DNA of 64,000 nucleotides from Cyprinus carpio. Lineage: Eukaryota > Chordata > Actinopteri > Cypriniformes > Cyprinidae. This document shows positions 1 through 12,000 of this stretch, piece by piece; the stretch's first letter is position 1; each line of letters begins with the position of its first letter. A model generated the notes under the pieces. It saw nothing but the letters and a program-made list of their open reading frames with translations, was not told the DNA's origin and did not search any database. The translations under genes were made by a program, and so were the position numbers. The stretch covers positions 23,558,681-23,622,680 of the forward strand of contig NC_056588.1 of assembly GCF_018340385.1 (NCBI RefSeq), written 5' to 3'.

Positions 1-1
1 G

Positions 2-819
2 TTAGAAAAGATTTCTATTTCAGATAAATGCTGTTCTTCTGAACTTTCTCTTCATCAAAAAAAAAAAAAAAAAAAAAAAACCTGAAAGAAATCTTCTCGG
101 GTGTTTTCAACATAATGATAATAAGAAATGTTTTTTGAGCAGCTAATCAGAATATTAGAATGATTTTTGAAGGATCATGTGACACTGAAGTCTGGAGTAA
201 TGATGCAATCAAAGGAATAAATTACATTTTAAATTATATTCACATAGAAAGCAGGGTTTTTTTAAATAGTAAAAATATTTTACAATATTACTGCTTTTGC
301 TGTATTTTGGATCAAATAAATGCAGGTTTATTGAGCAGAAAAAAAAATCTTTAAAAAAATTATGAATCTTACTGTTCAAAACTTTTGACTGGTAGTGTAC
401 GTATATATATATAAATCCTAAATATATAGGTATAAATATAGATATATAATACTTTTTTTTTTTTATTTTGACTGTGTTTTTTTTTTATATAAAACTGATT
501 AATATTTTGATTGTTTATTTTAAATATGTAAACTGATTAAGGGCGAGAGCGTTTTATCAGCTCAATGCCTAATTTTATTTATTTATTTATTTATTTATTT
601 TCGTAAACCATAAACACAACTTTTCTGTTTTTAAATTATTCAAAAATATACCCCCACGTAGGCTATAGTATACTTCATCTCAAAGTGCGCAACCTTGACT
701 TTTGCCTTTTACTTTTTGCTTATTTATTTATTTATTTATTTATGAAAAAGAAGGACGAGCTGACTTTTTTTTCTCAGTTAATCACCGTTATGGCACAGAT
801 GCTGTGGACTCAGCTGAAC
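2..819 (+). repeat. Copy A of a partly duplicated 2.27-kb block
   Basis: This segment is nearly identical to 2270-3087, offset about 2,268 bp. It differs by scattered substitutions and microsatellite lengths and by a short indel near 690. It comprises one arm of a foldback repeat (to 399), AT-rich DNA, TTTA repeats and a 3' part ending CAGCTGAAC. It leads into the 5S-like gene at 1001. Confidence 0.85.
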
Positions 820-1000
820 TTTCATCGAAGCGGGAATTTTTCTTGGGGAGGAAAAAAAACTTTTAAAAGACATGAAAACACTTGAAGTGGACCTTTTCTC
901 TTTCAGCTTCAGCCCGGGCCGCTTGTCAATGCCGGGCGATTCGTGTAGGGGTGCTGCCAGTGTGTCTTCTTTAAATAGCTCGATCTGGACCGTAACACTT

Positions 1001-1111
1001 GCTTACGGCCATACCACCCTGAGCACGTCCGATCTCGGAAGCTAAGCAGGGTCGGGCCTGGTTAGTACTTGGGTGGGAGACCGCCTGGGAATACCAGGTG
1101 CTGTAAGCTTT
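1001..1111 (+). rRNA. 5S rRNA-like gene with a 10-nt internal deletion (probable pseudogene)
   Basis: The sequence matches vertebrate 5S rRNA almost base for base from GCTTACGGCCATACCACCCT to GGTGCTGTAAGCTT and is followed by short T runs. It lacks ten bases (GATCTCGTCT) after GAGCACGTCC, exactly between two GATCTCG direct repeats. The internal promoter (box A from 1039, box C around 1060-1082) is intact. A TTAAATA lies about 30 bp upstream, where fish 5S genes often have a TATA-like box. The deletion removes part of helix III/loop B, so ribosomal use is doubtful. A 5S-derived SINE head is the alternative. Confidence 0.9.
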
Positions 1112-1316
1112 TGCTTTTCCTTCACTACTCAGCTAACACACTTCCCCAATGCTCAGCTTTGATGGTTGCTCCTTTAAACTGATTGCTTCCATCTTTTCAT
1201 TTTGCCTTTTCTGTGCCGCATTTCTGCTCGTGGTGTGACAAAGGACAGCTCAGCCTAGTCGTTCTTGCTTTATCCTCAAGGGGGCGACTGACAATCATTT
1301 TTCTCGCTGTACAACG

Positions 1317-1507
1317 GGGTGGTCCAATCTCGCTCCTGGAGGCCCACTGTCCTGCTGACTTTAGCTCCAGCTTGCCTCAAAACACCTGCCTGGATCTTTC
1401 TAGTATACCTACTAAGACCTTGATTTGCTGGTTAAGGTGCGTTTTATTGGTGTTTGAGCTAAACTCTGCAGGACAGTGGCCCTCCAGGAGCAGGATTGGA
1501 CAACCCT
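1317..1507. mobile_element. Short inverted-repeat MITE
   Basis: The ends GGTCCAATCTCGCTCCTGGA and, on the other strand, GGACAGTGG...AGGATTGGACAACC form inverted repeats of about 38 bp around a 115-bp centre. The family (ends reading TCCAATCCTGCTCCTGGAGG) is widespread in cyprinid genomes. No coding capacity is present. A spurious 126-codon frame crosses it. Confidence 0.75.
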
Positions 1508-1777
1508 CCACTACAACTACACACAGTAAACCTCTTGAACGCTACATGCTCTTTTCTAAATGACACTCCTCTCTTCAACTTAAGAGGTTCCCAAACTTGT
1601 TTGTCAGCCGAACCCCATAGACATAAACTATAGGCTACGAAAAGTACCCTCTTAGATTTTAAGTTAAGATTTCTCTCATTTAACAACACAACAACACATT
1701 CTCATGTTCATTGTTCTCTGATGTTGGTAAGTGGTAAAAAACAGACAAAATATTTCATTTGTTTCAGTAGGCAGTTA

Positions 1778-1780
<3 letters not shown>

Positions 1781-1841
<61 letters not shown>
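1781..1841. repeat. (TG)n microsatellite
   Basis: About 30 uninterrupted TG units lie between the MITE and the next foldback repeat. It is likely length-polymorphic. Confidence 0.95.
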
Positions 1842-1842
<1 letters not shown>

Positions 1843-1894
1843 CATTTAAATATTATATATTGATATATATATATAACAGTATAGATATTTATGT

Positions 1895-2324
1895 TTTTTA
1901 AAGAATTCACTTCTGCTCACCAAACCTTCATTTATTTGATCCAAAATACAGCAAAAGCAGATATATTGTAATATATGTTTTATTATTTAAAATAACAGCT
2001 TTCTATTTGACAATATTTTAAAATGTAATTAATTCATTTGATTTCAAAGCAAAATTTTCAGCATCATTACTCCAGTCCTTTGTGTCACATGATCCTTCAG
2101 AAATCATTAATATGCTGATTTGCTGTTCCAGAAACGTTTATCATTATTATTAATAACAATATTTAAAACATTTGAGTTTATTTTTTTTTTGGATTCTTTG
2201 ATGAATAGAAAGATCCAAAGATCATTATTTATCTTAAAACAAAAGTGATGATAAAGACATTTTTTAACATTAGAAAAGATTTCTATTTCAGATAAATGCT
2301 GTTCTTCTGAACTTTCTCTTCGTC

Positions 2325-2356
<32 letters not shown>

Positions 2357-2675
2357 AAGAAATCTTCTCGGCTGTTTTCAACATAATGATAATAAGAAAT
2401 GTTTTTTGAGCAGCTAATCAGAATATTAGAATGATTTTTGAAGGATCATGTGACACTGAAGTCTGGAGTAATGATGCTAAAAAATCAGCTTTGAAATCAA
2501 AGGAATAAATTACATTTTAAATTATATTCACATAGAAAGCAGGTTTTTTTTAAATAGTAAAAATATTTTACAATATTACTGCTTTTGCTGTATTTTGGAT
2601 CAAATAAATGCAGGTTTAGTGAGAAAAAAAAAACATTATAAATCTTACTGTTCAAAACTTTTGACTGGTAGTGTA
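1895..2675. mobile_element. Foldback (long inverted-repeat) element
   Basis: The left arm (TTATTTGATCCAAAATACAG near 1931) is the reverse complement of the right arm (CTGTATTTTGGATCAAATAA near 2589), with a centre near 2230-2290. The right end is the characteristic TTTTGACTGGTAGTGTA. The family recurs in this window at 1-399, 3088-3260, 28440-28650, 45301-45841, 56478-57338 and 61727-62617. It is nonautonomous. Confidence 0.8.
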
Positions 2676-3087
2676 TATATACTGTATAAATCCTAAATAT
2701 ATAGGTATAAATATAGATATATAATACTTTTTTATTTTGACTGTGTTTATTTTATATAAACTGATTAATATTTTGATTGTTTATTTTATATATGTAAACT
2801 GATTAAGGACGAGAGCGTCTTATCAGCTCAATAGCACATTTTATTTATTTATTTATTTATTTTCGTAAACCATAAACACAACTTTTCTGTTTTTAAATTA
2901 TTCAAAAATATACCCCCACGTAGGCTATAGTATACTTCCTCTCAAAGTGCGTCACCGCAACCTTGACTTTTGCCTTTTACTTTTTATTTATTGATTTATT
3001 TATTTATTTATGAAAAAGAAGGACAAGCTGACTTTTTTTTCTCAGTTAATCACCGTTATGGCACAGATGCTGTGGACTCAGCTGAAC
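2270..3087 (+). repeat. Copy B of the duplicated block (truncated before the 5S gene)
   Basis: This copy matches 2-819. It stops at CAGCTGAAC, after which the sequence switches to a fragment of the foldback-repeat family, so the second 5S copy expected near 3270 is absent. It suggests a tandem duplication later truncated by insertion or recombination. Confidence 0.85.
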
Positions 3088-3260
3088 ATTACTCCAGTCC
3101 TTTGTGTCACATGATCCTTCGGAAATCATTCTTATATGCTGATTTGCTGTTCAAGAAATGTTATCATTATTATTATTAATATTGAAAACAGCTGAAAACA
3201 TTTTTTTTCTAGATTCTTTGATGAATCAAAAGAGTCAAAGATTAACATTTATCTGTGCCA
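3088..3260. mobile_element. Foldback-element fragment
   Basis: The sequence CATTACTCCAGTCCTTTGTG through AGATTCTTTGATGAATC is one arm of the same family as 1895-2675. It abuts copy B of the duplicated block without a gap, marking the truncation point. Confidence 0.7.
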
Positions 3261-3489
3261 AAGGAAATTTGCTTGACTAACAATAGCAATATATCCAACA
3301 TTTCTTCAACAAAAAAACTACATTAATCAGCAAAAAATAACACAGCCTGATTTCTTCCAAAAAAAGGGCCAAATGTGAAAATCTAAAAATTTTCCTGAAG
3401 CAACATGTAAACATTAAGCCACCACTTCTAATTCAAATCTGTTAAAGGACTGTTAGACTGCATTAAATACAGGTCAACCCGAAACCGGA

Positions 3490-4133
3490 AACACTTCCCA
3501 TGACACCCGATGTACTCTCTACATCCTTAGATGAATGGCATCTATGCTAATACACTCTTTCATTCTTATTCCAAGGTAGCCGTAGCCATATAGATCCAGA
3601 TCAGATGGTGGATCAGCACTTAGCGATAATCTCTTCAGCCCTGAATGTCAGCGAAGACCATATCAACTAGATGTGCCCCAGAGACAGATACCCTGTGAAG
3701 ACCTCATCACTTCGACAACCATCAGCACAAGACCACAGGAACAAGATGAGTCTGTTGCAGCCTGGAATTAAACCACACCATGCTGGTTTCGTCTGGCCAC
3801 AGGAGAACTGGCCCCCCGACTGAGCCTGGTTTCTCCCAAGGTTTTTTTTTATCCATTTCTGTCACCAATGGTGTTTTGGTTCCTTGCCACTGTCACCTTT
3901 GGCTTGCGTAGTTGGCGACGCTTGAATGATTGCACAGACACTATTGGAAGAGAGCTGAACTGGATGATGACATCACTGAATCATCAATGAACTGACTTTA
4001 GCTGGAAAAATGACTCTTTGTTATTGTCTTCTTGCATTATTGACAAACTATTTCCCTCTTTGACACTGTAAAGCTGCTTTGACAATCAGTATATTGTATA
4101 AAGTGCTATACAAATAAAGGTGACTTGACTTGA
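3490..4133 (+). mobile_element. Non-LTR retrotransposon 3' tail (L2/CR1-like)
   Basis: The stretch GAGCCTGGTTTCTCCCAAGG, then GTTCCTTGCCACTGTCACC, and the end AAGTGCTATACAAATAAAGG with TGACTTGACTTGA repeats are the 3' UTR of a very common fish non-LTR family. No reverse transcriptase is left, so it is a 5'-truncated copy. The exact 5' edge is uncertain. A shorter copy in reverse orientation lies at 52533-52740. Confidence 0.7.
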
Positions 4134-4384
4134 AAATGACTATTCACTAAAAATATGGATACATAATAATTAAAAAACATTATTGACATCACAGGTGCCC
4201 AAACCAAACATTAAAACAGTATCCTCATTTCTAATTTATCTTTTTGTTTTAACATTTTTTTATTTCATTTTGAAATATAGAATGAATCTTTTTGGAAAAT
4301 GTGTAATTTAACATAATATAGTTGGATATAATGCAACATTTACATTCGGCCCATCAAGCTCGTTTTAAAAGGTTTGGGCACCTC

Positions 4385-4633
4385 AGGCTCTGATGATTTA
4401 TTAACAGTGCATTGTTCATTTCCCCAACCAATGTATCTTGAATCTCTCTCTCTGGAGGAGTCGACTCATTGTGATGCTTCGGTCTGTGTTTGTCTTCGCG
4501 TTGTCAGCCATATTAGCGCCCTCCTCCACCTCGACCACCGCTAACTCCAGGACATGCATTTGTCAGGCCGGCGTAAGGACGAAGAGGCTTAACGTTTTCA
4601 ATCTGTTTCAAAGAACAGTATCAAATCCACACA
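4385..4633 (+). other. Probable scaf8 promoter-proximal region and 5' UTR
   Basis: This stretch is less AT-rich than its surroundings and has several CpGs from about 4470 onward, continuing into intron 1. No clear TATA box is seen. It directly precedes the ATG, so part of it must be 5' UTR. The exact transcription start, and whether another noncoding exon lies further upstream, cannot be read from sequence. Confidence 0.5.
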
Positions 4634-4656
4634 ATGGAGGCCGTCAAGGCGTTTAA
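4474..4656 (+). promoter_or_regulatory. Upstream ORF overlapping the scaf8 start codon
   Basis: A 60-codon frame begins at an ATG with G at -3 and ends with TAA 23 nt after the A of the scaf8 ATG, in a different frame. If transcription starts upstream of 4474, ribosomes that use it would pass the main start, which usually lowers translation. No similarity to a known peptide was recognised. Whether it lies in the transcript depends on the unknown start site. Confidence 0.45.
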
Positions 4657-4663
4657 CGGCGAG
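4634..4663 (+). CDS. scaf8: scaf8 coding exon 1 (residues 1-10)
   Basis: This exon encodes MEAVKAFNGE and ends in phase 0 at the donor GTATGA. It is the start of the first CID helix. The ATG is preceded by ACACA, giving A at -3 and G at +4. The 5' UTR lies directly upstream, but the transcription start cannot be fixed from sequence. Confidence 0.93.
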
Positions 4664-5685
4664 GTATGATATTCATTTGTATGAATGTAGACACGATCAA
4701 CTCGAGGGTAACGTTAGGCCGCTGTTGTCATCAAGCCGGTTTCACGGTGCAGGCCATATATTTCTTACATAATCGCAACATTTAAGTGTGATGGGTATGT
4801 TTGAATCATTGCGTGCACTTTTAACATCGAAAGGTAAAATACTAACGTTACGTGCCCCAGATTAGTGTAGTAAGCTTGGCTTTTTTGTTCGTCACCTGAG
4901 TGGACAGCATGTTAACGACAACTAGTCATGCAGATAAAAGTAATTTAAGTAATATTTTCTTATCTATAGTATTTTATTGCTCGGTTATATTTAACTATTT
5001 TTGTAAGTCCTGTTAATATAAGCGCTAATGTTTCCGCTTCATGCGGTGAGCGCTCTACCTAGACAGCGTTCAGGGCATCGTAGGCCCGTTCCAAGTTTAC
5101 AGCGTTTTTCGGGATCACAGGCGCGTTTCGAATCAGCACAAAAATGCTGCAGCCCCGGAACAGGCATGTAATGCTCTAAAATATTGTAGGTCGTCCTAAT
5201 AGGCTTTGAGCCACGGCCTTTTTTTTCTACAGCTGGGTTGCTAACAGTTAGCAGCAGACGATCAGCCGTGCTAGTGATCACACGTTAACGTTACAATCTG
5301 ATAAAGGCTCTTTACTGGCATCAGTAGCTCTATGAAGCACATTCGTTGAACTTTTTAATTGAACAAAAAGTTCTTTGGGTTAATATTCTTTGCACAAAGT
5401 AAAAATGGTTCTTTTAAAAACTGCTTACTTAAAGGTTCTTTGGGGGACCCAGTATGCTGCTTCTATGGCATCACTGTGAACTCCCGCTTCCCCTTTTGAA
5501 AACTAAATTTTTGAGTGTAAAATGGCTTTAATCTCAGTTTTATGACAGACTTAACTTTTAATTTGAAGTAGGCTAGTTAATTGAGATCATGTAATTTAGC
5601 TAAATAGCTATTTGCATTTGAAATGGTAATTTAAAAACGTCTTTTTATGTTAAGCTGTGTAAATTATATTTAAAATATATATAAT

Positions 5686-5738
<53 letters not shown>

Positions 5739-6035
5739 AATTATATTATATTAAGTGTATTCTTATATTTCTTTAATGCTGCTGGTCTCTGAGAGGCTAC
5801 CAAACAAACTTTGTTGTATTATTATAATGAAAATAAAGTTTCTTATCTTATCTATAATATAGGCCTACATTAAGCGAAAAAGCAAAAAATAACCTAAATT
5901 TAAAAATAGATCATATCTCCTTTGTGAGTTAACATAGAGAGTTGTCTAAAAGAGGAGAATGAGAGTTTAATGCACACGATTGCAGTATTTATTGTTAATT
6001 GTTGTTTTATTAAAAATGTGAATTACTGAAAATAT

Positions 6036-6074
<39 letters not shown>

Positions 6075-9000
6075 AAGTCAGTCAGCAGATCACATTAGAA
6101 TGAATTAATAACTTGGATTATAAAGATGGTTAAATTGCAATATTTTATGTTTTTTCAGCTGTACTCACTGAATGAATACAAGCCACCGATCTCCAAAGCA
6201 AAGATGACCCAGATTACAAAATCAGCAATTAAAGCTATAAAGGTAAGTTTAATAACAAGGTAACATAACATTACAACATTTTGTAAATTCCCATTTATGG
6301 GAATGATGTAGTCTTAGATTTATCCCCCAAACATTTTTAATTATGACTTGAGCAGTTCACAATACAATAATAGCATCATTTGTTAATTTCCAAAAATAAA
6401 GGGATAGTTCAGACAAAAAGAAAAATGTTGCCATAAATTATAATTATTAAAGATGCCACTGTTCAAGTTGAACCCTTTAAAGGGATGACATACAACTGAC
6501 TGGAGTGAACATTTAGTAGATTGCATTACTACAGAGAACTACAGCTGGGAATCAAACACAGGTCGCTGGAGACTTAGTTGCGCAACATGTCGGTGTAACC
6601 ACAAGGCTATCAGCACCAACACGTTACGATATAATTTAATGTAAATAAACATTAAATGTGTCTGTGTCTGTGTGAACGATTACACTAAGGTTGCAGAGGG
6701 ACTCATTTGATAATGAAAATAGACAAAAGTGAATTTCATCATTGATCAATCTGGTGTGTGTGCAATGAATGGTTAACCTCTGTCACTGATTTCCATTTAC
6801 AGTAGTTTAAAATGTATATCAGATGAACAAAGCTTGTTTGAAAAAATGGTTGAGTATGCTGCTGTGGGAAAAGAGAATGATCTTAGCCGTCCAAAGAACG
6901 TCAGCGTTTTTTTTTTAAACTGCTTGAAAGATACTCATAAGCATAGAGTTTAATTGGTCAGTTGTTTTGGACAGATTGCCTGTATTGTTTAATGCAGTAG
7001 AGCGATGTTCAGCATTACCATATTTAGTTGACATTCTGCACTTAACACAAGGAATGATACTTGTGAACTGTAACTGGGTTTATAACACATAGTGGGGTAT
7101 AAATGTAAGAAGTCCTTTACTTGTAATGAATAATGAAAAATGAAATGCCACCTTGGCACATTTTTAGAGGTTTGTAATGTGTTTATTCCTGCAGAACATT
7201 CTGCCTGATAAGTTAACATGTAGGGTCTTATATGTGCTTTATAAGTAAATAAAATTGATTTTTAAACTCCTATTGCTTCAAAACTTTGGAGTAACTATTG
7301 TTTGGCTTTTAATAATGTAGGATATATTATGAAAGAAAGGTTTAAAAAAATAAAATATTTTTTAATAGCATTTAATTAGAGATGTACTTTTCTTTTCTTG
7401 GTCAAAAAATAGTTACCTTACCCTCTCATCGCTTTAACCGTACACTAGATTTATTTCAGTCACATGGAACTGACTGATGTTAAAGTACTTTATTGTACTA
7501 AGAGTGATGTAATTTAGTCATTATAATATTTTTGGTAAGCGCTCTATCTTTTTGAATGAGACGGGTGCTTTCTGTGTGTCTTTTGTAAGTATTTTGTGTT
7601 ATTTCAAGATGAACAGAATCAGAAATAGTTGCGTCCATTTGATGATGTACTTATCCATTCATTGATAGTATGAGACAAACATATTGCTTGCAGATAGAAA
7701 GTGCCTGCCTGCACGCTCTTCTGATTAACTTTTCGTCTTATTCTGTCCTTTTTTTTCTTATTCTTTTTCAATGTGAAATAAGACTATATATACTAATGTA
7801 TAACAATGCTGCACCACTGCAAAGAGAAAAAAAAGTATATTTTAATTAGCTGACTTGTGTTGTAACCATTGCATTGTGAAGGCCGATATTTGATATTTTT
7901 TTTATTTATCGGCACTTTATTTATCATTTTAAAGTAAGGGGAAAATCCAAAGATCCAAAAAGTCTTTCATTTGTGTTATAACCACTGATCTATAATAGAG
8001 AACTGGATTGCTCATGATATCATAAAAGTGAAGCCACTGCGCCACCATAATGGTATTCTCTTTTATTCCCATACATTCTATAGAATTATTAGAAAATTGT
8101 ATGATTTTATTGAGAAAACATCACCTAACTAGTAGGGTTGTCACGATACCATAAACATGTTACGATACTATACCAGTGGAAGTATCACAATACCAAGTAG
8201 TATCGCGATACCATGCCAACTGAGAGATATATGCTGTAAATATTATATAAGGCCGTTTTCACACCACACGCATAAGCAGGACATAAGCAGTGTGTATTTT
8301 TTATTTTTTGTAGCACAGGTTAACAGGTTAAAGTATTCACACCGCATACAGAGGCTCTGTTTCCCAACCACCATATGACATTGAGTGCTGTGAAAAATAG
8401 GCTTAATAAATGCACGAAAACACATCCAGTGTTTCCCACAGACTTACACTCTGTGTGTACTTCACCCGGTGGAAATATATATGTATATAATGTAAATATA
8501 AAACAGCAGATGGGCTGATTGAAAATTCAAATTAATTATCTGCCAGCAGGAGGTGCATATTAGGAGCGGCAGAAATAGCAGTTTGCTTGGTAAAGGCTGT
8601 AATCAAAGCAGAGTTGCGCTCATAAATTCTACTTTATCAGGCATTATATGAAAGATGAAATGACATCAAAACGTTTCTGAAGACAGTCGGTTCCCTTCAA
8701 AGATGCAACATTCAAAGCGTTTTGACTTTTTTTAAATTGAAATTTTAAAGGCTTGTTTAAATTATTAAAACTATAGTTTATATGTACATCTTAATGTTAA
8801 GATTAATTTTATCATGCAAACTACACTATACAGCATGTTGTGTGTGTGTGTGCACGACAAATGCTGCCAGTGTGGAAGCACAATGAGCGCGTGCAGCTCC
8901 CTCTCTGCATACGCACAGCTTCTGCGCAGCCTCCACTCTGCTTGCACATCCAGTGTGAAACAGGTGCAAGGCTCGATTTCTACACAACATTTTGTGGCGT

Positions 9001-12000
9001 TAAAGGGCACCGCAGAAAGGTGACAGGACAGAAAAGACGCTTTTGTATTGTATATTTGAAGGCACGAGTGTTCAAACATTTTAGCAACCGTCTCACATTA
9101 CTTACGTTAGAACTGTAATGACGATACTAACATTTAAAAAATACAGTGGCCCTGCCGGTTTTTGGAGCCTTTGTTTCTTATATTATTTTTTTAATGTCGG
9201 AAATTTCCTCTGTGTATTAAAGTTACGCATCATATTCATTACAGTAGTGAACATCAGACAGACAAAATCCTCAACATTTATATTGCAATTGACAAGGGCT
9301 CATAATGAATCTGAATAAAGATTTATTCATTGTATACGCATATACCTTCATTCGCCTGTTATTCACTGTTTGTAATTGTTGCTCTATTGTTTTTATTCGT
9401 ACAGAAGGTTAACTGCAAATGTTTCTAAAGGACTTCCTTAACAGCATGCTTTTTGAAGCAGTAAATGATTTAACCGTTGGTTAAATTAATAATTACATAA
9501 GCATACATATGATAACATTTTACTCATGTGGAAACATTAATGCTAGTAAAACGCCATAGAATTTGTGCAATCTTGAAGTGTCTGAAATAGATGTTGCTCA
9601 GACAGGGTGTAAAAAATGCATGCATCATAACATCATTCAGAGGTACAGACTTAAAGACATGAAGCTTTATTTCCAAGATGATGCATGGTAAACTTTGAAT
9701 TTCAATAAAACAGAGAAGTTTAGTAACAAAGGCTTGTATTGTAATATTGATTTTATATTTGAAATCAATTTCTGATACTAATACCAGATATATGTCCATG
9801 TTTAATATTTCCTGCATAATTACAAGTGTATACATACGTAAGTATACTTTGTATTGGATCAGTACCTTTGTTGGCAAGTGCACAGCTCACACACCCACCT
9901 AAATGATTTCAGTATGTATTTCAGTATATAAGACCATAAACATTGTAGGTAACATCTAAAAAAGCATTTATAGCTGTTTTGGCCACTAAACTAATTTATA
10001 AAGTGTTGATTTGAAGATGAAGATCATATGAAGTAATATGTTGGGGTATATCAGGTTTTGTGTGTATAGTTTCAAGCACTGTATGTATGAAAATATGGTT
10101 TCAGTGCTTTTTTTCCCTTTTTGTTAACCTATAGCTGAAGGTGTTTATAAGAAATATGCTGTTCCAGCTCCACACACTGATATTGAATGCAGTCAAAGGC
10201 CCTGTTTCCACCTTTCAATCCAATCACAAGTGGTCAGCGTTAAATAAAAGTAGAAACGTTTTGTGTTCGCACTGCCTTGCTCCAATCAGCGATTGTAATT
10301 CATGCAACACTTGGCCCTCCTGCAAATGTAATTTAGGGTGTTATATAATAAGAGGGAAGGATCTTAATGAAATGAAATAAAAATAAAAAAAAATCTCTAT
10401 ATCCTCTTCAATAAAAGAAAAAAAGAGAAAAGATATAGACTTCCATGAGTTTTCATGCTTGGGGTTGTCAGATGTCAAGAGTTTAAATCCCCTTTAAATG
10501 GACACATTTTCTTCATAACCTGCCAACTATTCGCACACGCTCTATCTTACACTATGGAAAAAGAAGTGATGACCTGAAAATATCGATAAACTTGTAAGTT
10601 GGAGTTTAGTGATCTGCAATAATATTTTGCTCAAATGAAAGTCTTACACCCAATTTATGTTCCTTAACATGGTCGTTCCCGCTGTTTGCTGTGACTCGAT
10701 CTGCTATTAACAAACTGGTAATAAATCTAAACATGGATCTCGACTGTTGTTTGTGATTGAGGTTGCTGAATGAATGCACTTATGCAACCTCTGTGCCACA
10801 ATGCAAAGTCTTTTTGTTGTTTTAATAGAAGGACATGAATTTAATTTGGAATTATTGGAAATAATATCATAAAATGTCAGTGTTTTTGCTTTTAAGAGAA
10901 GCTTTTGAGTTTCACTTGTTTAACTGTTACATGTGATGTTAAGGGTGTTTGGTTATTATAATGTAATAAATCAAGAAACTAGAGATAAAATAAACCATGT
11001 GTGCTTCTAGGTAAAAGTGCAAAGTCTGATTTAATTTCTCAGATGACAACAATCATGATCAAAATCACATTTTTAATTTTGAGCAAAATAATTGTGATTA
11101 TTAGTTTGACCATTATGCTGCAATGGCTAAAAGTTTTAATTGACTAAAACTAGACTAACATTTCTGGACTTTTATAGTCAACTAAGACTTTACCAAACAA
11201 AAATCAGACCAGGTTGACTGAATATAAAGAAATAAAAAGGGCATTTTATACAGGACTAAGACAATAAATAAATAAATAATATAATTAACACAAGTGTAAA
11301 CAGCAGTGTGTCTTGGCTGACCACTTCTGATTGGACCACTGAAAATGTGCCTTAATACCTGGTAGAAACGGTGTCACACAGTCTTCAAATGCTTCAAAAT
11401 CTCTCTCTCTTTTTTTTCTGTGGTAATGTCTGCGGTAAACCCAAAAGCACAGTAAATATTTATCTTAATGTGTTTTAGCATCGGTGACTTGGTGCTTCAG
11501 TATGTTTAATGGTTCTCCTTTGAGAGATATGACAAGTGGAGGCAAGCATGAATGATAAAAACCATCAGCTTGAAACCAATCAGATGTCAGATTTCTAAAG
11601 TAACTGTAAGAGTAACGGATTTGGATAATGTAATATGCAAAATAAAATGGACCACTCAAGTACTTTTATTTACTATGTTCTATTGATGTTTTCCACTCAT
11701 TCTTTGTATAAATCATTGCAAAAGCTGATTACAGGTCAGTTTGTATCAGTTATTATCTTTGTCACTCAAACTGCGACATTGCCGTTGTTGCATATTTGGT
11801 ATAATGAACTCCTAATGTCTTGTTTGTTTTTATGTGAATAACACCTCTTTCCCCTTCCCTCAGCAGCTCTCCCAGCTCCCCCAAAGCACTGAAAGTGAAG
11901 CAGGAGGATGGGGCGAGAGAGAGTTTCAAAGAGATAAGGGAACCCCTAACCAGCTTAGGTAGGAGATGGGCTGTTTCAAAAAGAGGGATGGAAGAAGCCG

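Noticed and set aside
1183..1563. A 126-codon frame after the 5S-like gene
   Set aside because: Most of it is the inverted-repeat MITE at 1317-1507, whose other copies are noncoding.
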